Assembly: GCF_007954275.1 (NCBI RefSeq)
Contig: NZ_VOLT01000002.1
Coordinates: 558,001 to 622,000, forward strand
DNA: 64,000 nt
From: Colwellia demingiae
GTDB lineage: Bacteria; Pseudomonadota; Gammaproteobacteria; Enterobacterales; Alteromonadaceae
Direction of reading: 5' to 3'
Positions 55,641-64,000 of the stretch are shown here, piece by piece; within the stretch, counting starts at the first letter, position 1, and each line of letters begins with the position of its first letter. Under the pieces are notes generated by a model that was given only the letters and a program-made list of their open reading frames with translations, made no database searches and was not told where the DNA came from. The translations under genes were made by a program, and so were the position numbers.

Positions 55641-56909
55641 TTAAAGCGTTTTTCGCATGGCAAAAGAAGGTTGTAAACGCGATGCATGAAAAGCAGGGTA
55701 TAAACTCGCAATCAGTGTAACGGCTAAAGTCGCTAAGCCCATAGTGGCAAAACTGCTGGCGTCGAGTATTAAATATATGGGTTCATTTAAGGTCAACCCT
55801 GACATTTCTAATTCGGAGTAATCTATACCGATAATAGAGCCCCAATAGCACAAGACAAAAGCCATTAATAAACCAACGGTTACGCTTAACAATCCAATAA
55901 AAAAACCTTCCAACATTATTTGATAAAAAAGCTGCTTAGCACGTGTTCCTATGGCCAGTAAAATACCAAACTCTGTTTGTCGCTCAAAAATAGACATAAA
56001 CATAGTATTTATTAAGCCTAAGCAAACCAATATATACATTATGATTGAAACGATAAGTGTCGAGTACTTGGTCATAGCAAGCATACTACTCAGTTGGGGT
56101 ACTAACTCTTTCCAGCTTAAGGTTTCTATTTGATCATTATTGAGTGTTTGCCAAAAAGGTAAACTTTTATCTTCAGCTTGGTGTAAGTGTTGTAATCGTA
56201 GGGCAACTTCATGCACACCGGTAATATTTAATAATTTTTGTCCTTGTGCCAAGTTTATAAAAGCCATGCCAATATCCATGTTTCTTTCATTAAAACTGAA
56301 TAAACCTGAAACACGAAACAGTGCTTGGGATAAATCGCCACCATTTGCCTCTGAAACAGTAACAACTAACCGGTCACCTAAACTAATTTCTAATAAATCA
56401 GCAAGTTGTTCTCCTATGATTATTTCACCATCAATTCCTGATAAATAATCACCTTGAGTTACCGCCAACTTTAACTTACTTACTTGTGCTTCTTTTATCG
56501 CATCTATGCCATAAACAATTGCTGAGGCAACATTTTCTGAGGAAGAGGTCATTGCGCCCGTTAACACCCTTGGTGCAAACGCTTGAATGGCTGTGGTGGT
56601 ATTAAGTTGCTGATAAAGCGTCGTGGTATCTTCGATATATAGGTCTATATCGTTCGCCTCACGAAACCCCACTCGATGAATTTGTCCTTCTCCTAAGAAG
56701 GTTTGTGTGCTGATTTCCACCATGGTTTCAACCATGCCACGCACAAAAGCATCAGTAAATAAAATAGCCGCCAAGCTGCATGAAATAAGTAATACAGTTA
56801 ATAATGTTCTGCGAGTATTTCTAAAAATACTGCGTTTAGCTAAACGTGAAATTAAAGTAGCTGGTGAGGATGCTTTATCTAGTTTAGGTGCCTCTGTTGC
56901 CCTAGTCAT
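55641..56909 (-). CDS. FtsX-like ABC permease (second of two)
   Basis: The 422-residue inner-membrane protein has an N-terminal segment (RRTLLTVLLISCSLAAILFT, about 33-53), a large periplasmic MacB-type domain (55-285), and three C-terminal segments with MFMSIFERQTEFGILLAIGT and LYPAFHASRLQPSFAMRKTL, the classical FtsX/LolE signature. Two bases separate it from the other permease. The pair probably forms a LolCE-like heterodimer that extracts a lipid-linked cargo from the inner membrane without crossing it. Confidence 0.92.
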   Translation of the reverse strand: MTRATEAPKLDKASSPATLISRLAKRSIFRNTRRTLLTVLLISCSLAAILFTDAFVRGMVETMVEISTQTFLGEGQIHRVGFREANDIDLYIEDTTTLYQQLNTTTAIQAFAPRVLTGAMTSSSENVASAIVYGIDAIKEAQVSKLKLAVTQGDYLSGIDGEIIIGEQLADLLEISLGDRLVVTVSEANGGDLSQALFRVSGLFSFNERNMDIGMAFINLAQGQKLLNITGVHEVALRLQHLHQAEDKSLPFWQTLNNDQIETLSWKELVPQLSSMLAMTKYSTLIVSIIMYILVCLGLINTMFMSIFERQTEFGILLAIGTRAKQLFYQIMLEGFFIGLLSVTVGLLMAFVLCYWGSIIGIDYSELEMSGLTLNEPIYLILDASSFATMGLATLAVTLIASLYPAFHASRLQPSFAMRKTL

Positions 56910-56911
56910 CT

Positions 56912-58183
56912 TTAAACCGCCTGTAATGCTTTTAACGGTGAGATTTTAGCTGCCCTAATAGCAGGAATGAAACTGACTATTAACGTACTGCTAATAACAA
57001 CAATTGATGGTAATAACACCACAAACCAGCTTACTTCACCTAGCATGGTATCAAATATAATACCTCCCATATCTATTGGCTCTGGCATAGATATACCGAC
57101 ACCGGCTAACCAAAAACAAACAGGTAAGGCTAATGCCAATCCAATTAAACAACTGATAATAGCTAACACAAAAGACTCTAGCATTATCAAGGTAAAAACA
57201 GCTACAGGCCGAGTACCAATAGCCTTTAAGACTCCAAACTCACGTGTTCGCTCTAATGTGCCCATTAAAATAGTATTTAATACGCCAATTGAGACAATAA
57301 ATATAATAATGCCCATAGAGACATAACTGCCTTTTTTATCAGCCTGCATACTCTTATAAAAAGAGGATTCAACCACTTGCCAAGGGTCTACACTTAAACT
57401 TTTATTTTTAAGCGCTAATTGAGTGTTAACCGCGAATTTTCTTGCTTCGCTTTGACTCGATAAAATTATAGCTAGCTCATGAACTTTACTGGTATCACCT
57501 TGCATTGATAAAAACTCTCGCATGGCTGATAAATGAATATAAACATTCATGCGCTCATATGAACCTACATCACCAACAATGGCGACAACTTCAAAAATAT
57601 CATTGGCGATAGAGCCATCAATACCTTGAGAGATAAGTACCAATTCGTCACCTATAGTCAGTTGCAAGTTTTTAGCCAGAGTAAATCCGACCATAGCAGG
57701 GAAATAACCGTCTGTGCTTATTTGATTACCATCAAGATTAGTTACCTGATTAATTACCTCGCTAGTTAAGAAATGCCCTTCACTAATTTTATTTTCCAAA
57801 CGTGTTGTTTTAGCTTCGCGATCGGGATCAATACCAATAACTTGAGCCGGAAAGGTTTTATTTTTACCATAAGCTAAAGAAGGGCTATAAATTCTAGGGG
57901 CCACACCCAATACTAAGGGTTGTTGCTCTAATTGAGTAATGATCTCGTCAGCATGGTTGATCGTTTTATATAAAGAAGGGCGCTCAAGGTAGTTTTCTTT
58001 ATGAATTTGGACATGACCAGTATGATCTTGGGTAAATATATTAATAATATTGCTATAACTTCCCTCTGACATAGACAAAGTTAAGCAAAGCAAAAAGAAG
58101 CCTCCGCCCATACTCAGTAAAGTTAACAGTGAGCGGCGGCAATTACGTAATATGTTGCGAAAAGCAAGTTTTACTATCAGCAT
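56912..58183 (-). CDS. FtsX-like ABC permease (first of two)
   Basis: A 423-residue paralogue of the adjacent permease with the same topology: segment 1 (RRSLLTLLSMGGGFFLLCLT), periplasmic domain (about 40-280) and three C-terminal segments with ILMGTLERTREFGVLKAIGT and FIPAIRAAKISPLKALQAV. It partners the 55641-56909 permease and the ATPase. Confidence 0.92.
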   Translation of the reverse strand: MLIVKLAFRNILRNCRRSLLTLLSMGGGFFLLCLTLSMSEGSYSNIINIFTQDHTGHVQIHKENYLERPSLYKTINHADEIITQLEQQPLVLGVAPRIYSPSLAYGKNKTFPAQVIGIDPDREAKTTRLENKISEGHFLTSEVINQVTNLDGNQISTDGYFPAMVGFTLAKNLQLTIGDELVLISQGIDGSIANDIFEVVAIVGDVGSYERMNVYIHLSAMREFLSMQGDTSKVHELAIILSSQSEARKFAVNTQLALKNKSLSVDPWQVVESSFYKSMQADKKGSYVSMGIIIFIVSIGVLNTILMGTLERTREFGVLKAIGTRPVAVFTLIMLESFVLAIISCLIGLALALPVCFWLAGVGISMPEPIDMGGIIFDTMLGEVSWFVVLLPSIVVISSTLIVSFIPAIRAAKISPLKALQAV

Positions 58184-58247
58184 GAGTCTTTATATTTATC
58201 CTTATAAAACAAGAGTAAAATAAGCTAAAAAGCAATATATAAAGTAA

Positions 58248-58991
58248 TTAAAAGCGCGTTTGTAAATTTCGTAGCGTGAAAACATTATCACCCAAATCAA
58301 TATCAAATTCGGCTTCAACGTATTCAATAACCGTTTTATGGCCTGTTTTATTTAAAGGTATCATTGTCATAATAGCTGGCATTTTTTTACCTGAAAAATC
58401 CTTAATATTACTAAACGTCATGGTGCGTACTTTGACACCTTTTTCGTTAAAATAACTCTGTTCCAACGGTAATAAGGTTTTTTGATTAACAATAAATTCT
58501 ATTTTTCCCCAAACAGTCACGGTATCTTTTTTAGGTACTAACGTCAGACGATAATTTTCACCTTCAACACTTTTCGATACTTGATATTCTTTAACTAATG
58601 AAACTTCACGCACCAAGTCATCGTTAGTAAAATCTGATCCCATCCAAGATCCCATCATCATTGATGGCGGAACTTTAATAACTTTGTTTATTTTAGGGAA
58701 AAAATTCCACATCTCTTTATCTTTTTTCAAGGTAGCCACACCACGATCTTTTCTTGGTGATAATACCCGAATAAAAGTATCGTCCATACCTATGGTCCAG
58801 CTTTGCATTTCCAGGGTACGTTGCCAATTAGGCGTGATAATTTGCATTTTCATCGTTGAAATGGAACTTTTAGAGCGAAATAACTCATCCATTTTTTGTA
58901 ATAGTACTGCGGCGTCGTCATCCGCAAAACAGGAGAGACTTGTCAAAAACATAGCAAGGGATAATAGGGGGGATGAAAGCAACTTGAGCAT
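58248..58991 (-). CDS. Periplasmic LolA-like outer-membrane lipoprotein-sorting protein
   Basis: A 247-residue exported protein with a signal peptide ending near SCFADDD. The body matches the outer membrane lipoprotein-sorting (LolA-like) family: MKMQIITPNWQRTLEMQSWT, DTFIRVLSPRKDRGVATLKK, PPSMMMGSWMGSDFTNDDLV and GKIEFIVNQKTLLPLEQSYF. It would carry a hydrophobic cargo across the periplasm from the FtsX-type transporter to the barrel. It is the first gene of the operon. It is distinct from the housekeeping LolA, which has no permease neighbours. Confidence 0.9.
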   Translation of the reverse strand: MLKLLSSPLLSLAMFLTSLSCFADDDAAVLLQKMDELFRSKSSISTMKMQIITPNWQRTLEMQSWTIGMDDTFIRVLSPRKDRGVATLKKDKEMWNFFPKINKVIKVPPSMMMGSWMGSDFTNDDLVREVSLVKEYQVSKSVEGENYRLTLVPKKDTVTVWGKIEFIVNQKTLLPLEQSYFNEKGVKVRTMTFSNIKDFSGKKMPAIMTMIPLNKTGHKTVIEYVEAEFDIDLGDNVFTLRNLQTRF

Positions 58992-59095
58992 AAGCTAATC
59001 CTTAAGCTAATTTAGACAGTTAAGACATAAATTTACTATACCAAGTAAATTTAATAAAGCTTACTAATATTAGCCACTTCTTACATTTTTTAAAC

Positions 59096-59122
59096 AAAAA
59101 AACCAGCACTAGGCTGGTTTTT
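59096..59122 (-). terminator. Rho-independent terminator of the parAB operon
   Basis: On the minus strand AAACCAGC and GCTGGTTT (59113-59120 and 59100-59107) form an 8-bp stem followed by TTTTTTT. It lies 29 bases past the parB stop. Confidence 0.8.
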
Positions 59123-59148
59123 ATAGAGATATATTTCACAAAGTTAAA

Positions 59149-60051
59149 TTATCTTATTTTTGTTAAAATCTCATCTAATTTATCAAGATTGGTATAAGAA
59201 ATAACTAACTTGCCCTTACCTTTTTGGTTATGGCTAATCGAAACTTTCGCACCAAACTTTTCAGCTAAGCCTTGCTCCAATTCTATCGTCTCAATAGCTT
59301 TTTCAACTTTCTCTTTTTCAACTACCGGATTTTGAATATTTTTAATTAAAGTTTCAGTTTCTCTTACTGTTAACTCTTTAGTCGCAACAGTTTGCGCTGC
59401 AGAAGTTTGTACTTCACCTTCTAATGCTAATAAAGCACGGGCATGACCCATTTCAATATCACCATTTTCTAAAAGGTTTTTTACTTCTTCATTTAATTTA
59501 TTTAAACGCAATAAGTTACTCACCGTAGTACGTGATTTACCAACAGCAATAGCTACTTCTTCATGAGTTAAATCAAATTCCATTAATAAGCGTTCTAATG
59601 CAACAGCTTCTTCCATGGCATTAAGATCTTCACGTTGAATATTCTCAATAAGTGCAATTGCTACCGCTGATTCATCAGGTACGTTTTTAACTAAACAAGG
59701 AATAATATCAAGCTGTGCTAACTTAGCAGCACGCCATCGACGTTCACCGGCGATGATTTCATATTGATCCCCAGCGATCAAACGTACAACAATCGGTTGA
59801 ATAATACCTTGCGATTGAATAGATAATGACAACTCTTCAAGACCTGCATCAGACATTTCACGACGCGGCTGATATTTACCAGGTGTTAACTTGGAAATAG
59901 GTAGTTTAAGCAGTTCATTATCTGTCGCTTTTACGCTATTGCTTGCTTCAGTAGTATCTGTTTGGTGCTCTACTGCTGGAATCGCTGGTGATAATAGGGC
60001 ATCAAGACCACGACCTAAGCGACTAGCGCCTTTACGTTTTGCTGTACTCAT
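59149..60051 (-). CDS. parB: Chromosome-partitioning protein ParB
   Basis: A 300-residue CTP-dependent DNA-clamp protein that binds parS near the origin and works with ParA in chromosome segregation. The N-terminal RLGRGLDALL is the ParA-interacting region; GKYQPRREMSDAGLEELSLS and YEIIAGERRWRAAKL form the CTP-binding box II region; RTTVSNLLRLNKL is the helix-turn-helix; the C-terminal coiled region is the dimeriser. AAAGGAAAATT precedes the ATG, 14 bases after parA. A candidate parS lies at 45175. Confidence 0.97.
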   Translation of the reverse strand: MSTAKRKGASRLGRGLDALLSPAIPAVEHQTDTTEASNSVKATDNELLKLPISKLTPGKYQPRREMSDAGLEELSLSIQSQGIIQPIVVRLIAGDQYEIIAGERRWRAAKLAQLDIIPCLVKNVPDESAVAIALIENIQREDLNAMEEAVALERLLMEFDLTHEEVAIAVGKSRTTVSNLLRLNKLNEEVKNLLENGDIEMGHARALLALEGEVQTSAAQTVATKELTVRETETLIKNIQNPVVEKEKVEKAIETIELEQGLAEKFGAKVSISHNQKGKGKLVISYTNLDKLDEILTKIR

Positions 60052-60065
60052 AATTTTCCTTTGTG

Positions 60066-60872
60066 CTAGCTGGCAACACTGGCCTTAGCTTGCGGAGATT
60101 TTTTAGCATAATCATTTTTACGTAATACTTCACCGGCAAGCGCTAAATAAGCTTTGGCGCCCGTTGAAGATTTATCGTAATACATGGCTGGTGTACCAAA
60201 ACTTGGCGCTTCAGCTAAACGAACATTTCGAGGAATTACACTGCGATAAACTTTATCACCAAAATGTCGTTTTAATTGTTCAGATACATCATTAGCTAAG
60301 CGATTTCGTGGATCATACATAGTGCGAAGAATGCCTTCAATATGTAATTTATCATTCACCACTGACGTTAACTTAGTAATGGTGTCCATTAGCGCCGTTA
60401 GACCTTCTAATGCATAGTATTCACATTGCATTGGCACAAGAACCGAGTCTGCTGCAGTCATAGCGTTAACGGTAAGCATATTCAATGATGGTGGACAATC
60501 TATGATGATGAAGTCATAAAAGTCTTTTACTGGCGCTAAAGCGTTTTTTAAACGCTGTTCACGAGCATATACTTCCATTAGCTTTATTTCAGCTGCTGTA
60601 ACGTCAGCATTGGCCGAAATTAAATGATAAAGACCTGACGTTTCTTTAATGACAACGTCTTCAACACTTTGCTCTTCAACTAATAATTCATAACAAGTCG
60701 CGTGAACTTGGTATTTATCAACGCCACTAGCCATAGTAGCGTTGCCTTGGGGATCTAAATCGATTAATAAAACTTTGCGTTTCGTCGCCGCCAACGAGGC
60801 AGCCAAATTTACCGCGGTAGTAGTTTTACCCACACCACCTTTTTGATTTGCAACTGCTATGATTTTTCCCAC
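60066..60872 (-). CDS. parA: Chromosome-partitioning ATPase ParA (Soj)
   Basis: A 268-residue deviant Walker A ATPase. The motif KGGVGKTT (residues 11-18), the A' motif LLIDLDPQGN (about 39-48) and the Walker B IIIDCPPSL (about 121-129) are present. The start is a GTG at 60872 with AGAGG five bases upstream, giving the family-typical MGKIIAVANQKGG; a GTG two codons earlier overlaps the ribosome site and is unlikely. It is followed by parB. Confidence 0.97.
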   Translation of the reverse strand: MGKIIAVANQKGGVGKTTTAVNLAASLAATKRKVLLIDLDPQGNATMASGVDKYQVHATCYELLVEEQSVEDVVIKETSGLYHLISANADVTAAEIKLMEVYAREQRLKNALAPVKDFYDFIIIDCPPSLNMLTVNAMTAADSVLVPMQCEYYALEGLTALMDTITKLTSVVNDKLHIEGILRTMYDPRNRLANDVSEQLKRHFGDKVYRSVIPRNVRLAEAPSFGTPAMYYDKSSTGAKAYLALAGEVLRKNDYAKKSPQAKASVAS

Positions 60873-60894
60873 AAGCACCTCTAATGTTATGTTA

Positions 60895-61157
60895 TACCAA
60901 TTACATTAAATTTATTATCAACTCAGAGCTATATTAGCGAGCTTATAACAATAAAAATTGGTTAAACATAGTTAGTCTATCTTTTATTAATTTTATGCAG
61001 TTATTAGTTTGCTAATAAGCTCCCAAAGGGCGAGTTTAAAAGGCATATATGCTGCGTTATTAATTTTGATAAGGGAATAACCATTATCATCAATTAATGC
61101 CTTGCCTCTAAGCCTTTTATTTCCCGCTGAGTGGCCAATAACTTAATGGACTTGGTA
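60895..61157. repeat. MITE-like element, copy B
   Basis: A 263-base non-coding element fills the gap between parA and rsmG. Its ends are inverted: TACCAATTACATTAA (left) and TACCAAGTCCATTAAG (right, read on the minus strand), flanked on both sides by TTA. Its core, read on the minus strand, is GGCAAGGCATTAATTGATGATAATGG, TTATTCCCTTATCAAAATTAATAACGCAGCATA and GCCCTTTGGGAG, and this aligns closely with copy A at 45943-46209 over about 85 bases. It lies just upstream of parA, where its presence could affect parAB expression. Confidence 0.75.
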
Positions 61158-61163
61158 TTATTT

Positions 61164-61793
61164 CTAGTGCAACTTCTTCAGTACTAGTACATGGCGTTCA
61201 CCAACCAAGTCAGGCACGATAATTTCATGACTATCTACTAAAGTAATATTTTCAGGTAATTGTGAGATCTCATCCTGAGGATATTGCCCTTTGAGTGCAA
61301 AAAATCGTCCTTGCTCTGTGGTAATTAAGTGCTTACACCAGCTTACCATATCATTAAGAGAAGAAAAGGCACGACTTAATACCCCATCAAAAGGTTCCTC
61401 ACCTTGATACTCTTCAACCCTTGCTTTGACTGGTGTCACATTAGTGAGCTTTAATTGAAAAACCACTTGTCTAAGAAAAGTAATACGCTTACCTAGACTG
61501 TCTAGTAAAACAAAATTTCTTTCTGGATACAAAATAGCCAGTGGTATGCCTGGTAAACCAGGACCCGTTCCAACATCAATAAAGTTCTTACCTATAAGAA
61601 CTTCGCCCACCATTAAACTATCCATAATATGTTTAACTAGCATTTCACTAGGATCACGAACGGAAGTCAGATTATAAGCTTTATTCCATTTATTGAGTAA
61701 CTCAACGTATTGAATAAGTAAATCGATTTGTTCTTGAGATACGACAAGCTGCGTTTTACTAATCAGTGTCGTTAATTGCTGTGATAAAGTCAT
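61164..61793 (-). CDS. rsmG: 16S rRNA 7-methylguanosine(527) methyltransferase
   Basis: A 209-residue Rossmann-fold methyltransferase acting on G527 of 16S rRNA. The SAM-binding motif is [20 protein letters not shown] (about residues 66-85); [20 protein letters not shown] is the conserved family block. The gene follows mnmG by 73 bases, the standard gidA-gidB order next to oriC in gammaproteobacteria. Confidence 0.97.
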   Translation of the reverse strand: MTLSQQLTTLISKTQLVVSQEQIDLLIQYVELLNKWNKAYNLTSVRDPSEMLVKHIMDSLMVGEVLIGKNFIDVGTGPGLPGIPLAILYPERNFVLLDSLGKRITFLRQVVFQLKLTNVTPVKARVEEYQGEEPFDGVLSRAFSSLNDMVSWCKHLITTEQGRFFALKGQYPQDEISQLPENITLVDSHEIIVPDLVGERHVLVLKKLH

Positions 61794-61866
61794 TTTTATT
61801 TAGACGAGCCTGACTAATTAACGTTAAGTTAAAAGTTAATTAGCGGATCGCCCCTACCTATTGCTT

Positions 61867-63756
61867 TTACGCTAATTTGCGTAAAAGACCGTGTTTTTTT
61901 AAGTAGACCAATAATAACGAAATTGCCGCCGGAGTAATACCAGAAATTCGTGATGCTTTACCAATAGTTTCTGGACAAGCATCTTTTAACTTAGCTACAA
62001 CTTCATTAGATAGGCCTGAAATTTGTTGATAATCAAAATCTCTCGGGATTTTAGTATCTTCATTACGTTTTTTCTTGGCTATTTCATCTAACTGTCTGTC
62101 GATATAACCCGCATATTTAGTTTGAATTTCAATTTGCTCAGAAGCTTGTCTATCTTGTATCGCAGGGCCTAAACCTTCGATCTTCATTAGATCGGTATAA
62201 TTGACTTCTGGACGACGAATTAAGTCTTCTAAGTTAGCTTCTTTACTCATTGGTGTTTTCAGTAAGGCATTAATTTGGTCTATTTTTGTATGATCCTTTT
62301 GTACCCAAGTAGATCGTAATCGTTGACGTTCAAGTTCAACGTTTTCCATCTTTTCATTAAATCGTTGCCAGCGAGCATCATCAACTAAGCCAATTTTACG
62401 ACCTTCCTCTGTTAAACGAATATCAGCGTTGTCTTCACGAAGCAATAAACGATATTCAGCGCGAGAAGTAAACATGCGATAAGGTTCTTTAGTACCTAGC
62501 GTTGCTAAATCATCAATTAACACGCCCATGTAAGCTTGATCTCGACCAAGTGTGAACTCATCACGCTCTTTAACTCTGTTAGCAGCATTAGCTCCAGCGA
62601 TAAGTCCTTGAGCACCCGCTTCTTCATAGCCAGTGGTACCATTAATTTGTCCGGCAAAATATAAATTTTGAACGAATTTACTTTCTAAACTCTGTTTTAA
62701 ATCACGAGGATCGAAGTAGTCATATTCAATTGCATAACCAGGACGGGTAATAAAAGCGTTTTCAAAGCCTTTAATTGAACGGACTAAATTCATTTGTACA
62801 TCAAAAGGTAAACTAGTTGAAATACCATTTGGGTATACTTCATGGGTAGTTAGCCCTTCAGGCTCAACAAATATTTGATGCGAGTTTTTATCTGCAAAAC
62901 GAGTGATTTTGTCTTCAATAGATGGACAATATCTTGGACCTACGCCTTCAATTACACCGGTATACATTGGAGAACGATCTAAACCATCACGAATATGTTG
63001 GTGAGTTTGTTCATTGGTATGTGTGATATAACAAGATACTTGTTCAGGATGATCCGCTTGTGATCCCATGAAAGAAAACACAGGGCGAGGTGAATCACCT
63101 GCTTGCTCTTCCATAACAGAAAAATCTAATGATCTTGCGTCTAACCTAGGTGGAGTACCGGTTTTTAAACGATCCATTCTAAACGGCATATCTCGCATTT
63201 TTGCTGCTAGATTCACACTAGCAGGATCACCTGCTCGTCCACCTTGGTAGTTATTCAAGCCAATATGAATAAGCCCTGAAAGGAAAGTACCTACCGTAAG
63301 TACCACACTTTTACCTTTAAATTTAAGGCCCATTTGTGTTGATACACCGACTACACGATCGTTTTCAAGGATCAAGTCATCACAAGGTTGTTGGAAAATA
63401 GTTAGATTTTCTTGGTTTTCTAATACGTTACGAACGTAGTTACGATATAAAATGCGATCCGCTTGAGCACGAGTTGCTCTAACCGCAGGGCCTTTGCTTG
63501 AATTTAAAGTTCTAAATTGAATAGCACTATGATCAATGGCCGTTGCCATCAAACCACCCAGTGCGTCAATTTCTTTAACCAAATGACCTTTGCCGATACC
63601 GCCAATGGCAGGGTTACAAGACATTTGGCCTAGCGTGTCAATGTTATGGGTTAACAACAAAGTTTTGCAGCCCATACGCGCAGCAGCAAGTGAGGCCTCG
63701 GTTCCCGCATGACCACCACCAACAACAATTACGTCATAAGACTCTTGATACCACAT
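61867..63756 (-). CDS. mnmG: tRNA uridine-5-carboxymethylaminomethyl modification enzyme MnmG
   Basis: A 629-residue FAD-dependent enzyme that with MnmE modifies U34 of several tRNAs. The FAD-binding motif [20 protein letters not shown] starts at residue 8. Also seen are [20 protein letters not shown] and [37 protein letters not shown], and the C-terminal helical domain [12 protein letters not shown]. Length is normal. AGGA precedes the ATG. Gene next to the origin, transcribed away from it. Confidence 0.98.
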   Translation of the reverse strand: MWYQESYDVIVVGGGHAGTEASLAAARMGCKTLLLTHNIDTLGQMSCNPAIGGIGKGHLVKEIDALGGLMATAIDHSAIQFRTLNSSKGPAVRATRAQADRILYRNYVRNVLENQENLTIFQQPCDDLILENDRVVGVSTQMGLKFKGKSVVLTVGTFLSGLIHIGLNNYQGGRAGDPASVNLAAKMRDMPFRMDRLKTGTPPRLDARSLDFSVMEEQAGDSPRPVFSFMGSQADHPEQVSCYITHTNEQTHQHIRDGLDRSPMYTGVIEGVGPRYCPSIEDKITRFADKNSHQIFVEPEGLTTHEVYPNGISTSLPFDVQMNLVRSIKGFENAFITRPGYAIEYDYFDPRDLKQSLESKFVQNLYFAGQINGTTGYEEAGAQGLIAGANAANRVKERDEFTLGRDQAYMGVLIDDLATLGTKEPYRMFTSRAEYRLLLREDNADIRLTEEGRKIGLVDDARWQRFNEKMENVELERQRLRSTWVQKDHTKIDQINALLKTPMSKEANLEDLIRRPEVNYTDLMKIEGLGPAIQDRQASEQIEIQTKYAGYIDRQLDEIAKKKRNEDTKIPRDFDYQQISGLSNEVVAKLKDACPETIGKASRISGITPAAISLLLVYLKKHGLLRKLA

Positions 63757-63875
63757 AAAATAACAATCCTGCTTGATTAAAATTAGTTAAAGTTTTTATT
63801 TAAAGTCATTTGCAAAATTTACAAGACTCAAAAATTAGGGAACGTATTTTACCGCTTTTTTCTCTTCAGGGATAC

Positions 63876-64000
63876 GATCAAATGTGTAAAAAAGATCGGA
63901 GCTGATCCTTAATATATAAAAAGAGATCTTTAGAAAGATCTTATTATTATTACTTATTAGGATCGTTATTTTCTGTGGGTAAGTGCTTTTTCCTTTTATT
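63876..64000. other. Left part of the chromosomal origin oriC (cut by the window end)
   Basis: This stretch upstream of mnmG has the layout of gammaproteobacterial oriC. Six GATC (Dam) sites fall in 89 bases (63876, 63894, 63904, 63925, 63937 and 63961). The AT-rich AGATCTTTAGAAA and AGATCTTATTATT segments resemble the 13-mers of the duplex-unwinding element. TTATTAGGATCG precedes TGTGGGTAA (63974-63982), one mismatch from the DnaA box TGTGGATAA and in the position of R1 in E. coli. The DnaA boxes further right are outside the window. Confidence 0.85.

Noticed and set aside
1..64000. CRISPR arrays, prophage, integrase or insertion sequence genes
   Set aside because: No regularly spaced repeats and no transposase, integrase or phage structural genes were seen; the only mobile signatures are the short MITE-like repeats.

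Overview
The window reads as a chromosomal segment of an AT-rich marine gammaproteobacterium of the Alteromonadales, most like Colwellia or a close relative. This placement is inferred from gene content, codon use, the repeat elements and an E. coli/Shewanella-type origin layout; no search was run. The right end runs into what looks like the left half of oriC next to mnmG-rsmG-parA-parB, so the whole window lies within about 64 kb of the replication origin.

Layout. (1) 1-1.2 kb: the 3' end of oligopeptidase A (prlC) and a 3-methyladenine-DNA-glycosylase-like gene. (2) 1.2-46 kb: a very large exopolysaccharide locus built around an exosortase A (XrtA) system. Its left edge holds manC, broken by one in-frame stop, xrtA, and a scar of a lost dTDP-rhamnose operon (rmlA fused to rmlB). 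The middle (4.8-34.9 kb) is a mosaic of blocks on both strands: nine glycosyltransferase genes (one a pseudogene), a Wzx-type flippase, an O-ligase/polymerase, acyl-, FemAB-like and pyruvyl-transferases, several polysaccharide-deacetylase-fold proteins, and two convergent paralogues of an unfamiliar PP-loop ATPase with a QueC-like cysteine cluster. The right edge (35.1-45.8 kb) is the conserved core: priming glycosylphosphotransferase, outer-membrane export lipoprotein, chain-length protein, tyrosine autokinase, outer-membrane beta-barrel, XrtA-associated ATPase, and the sigma-54-type regulator pair prsR/prsK. No PEP-CTERM substrate protein is encoded in the window.

(3) 45.9-53.3 kb: a MITE-like repeat, an RND efflux pump with its adaptor, an outer-membrane barrel, an OmpA-type lipoprotein with a small lipoprotein partner, tRNA-Arg(CCG) and a small hypothetical gene. 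(4) 53.4-59.0 kb: a five-gene operon with a LolA-like periplasmic protein, two FtsX-type permeases, a LolD/MacB-type ATPase and an outer-membrane barrel, which looks like a dedicated inner-to-outer membrane trafficking route. (5) 59.1-64 kb: parB, parA, a second MITE of the same family, rsmG, mnmG and partial oriC.

How the genes fit together. The priming transferase and glycosyltransferases would build a lipid-linked repeat unit. The acyl-, pyruvyl-, FemAB-like and deacetylase functions would decorate or trim it, the flippase and ligase/polymerase would move and join it, and the export-lipoprotein/chain-length/kinase module would extrude it, with PrsK/PrsR controlling the system. Three independent gene wrecks (manC, rml, a GT2) suggest the sugar composition of the polymer changed recently in this lineage.
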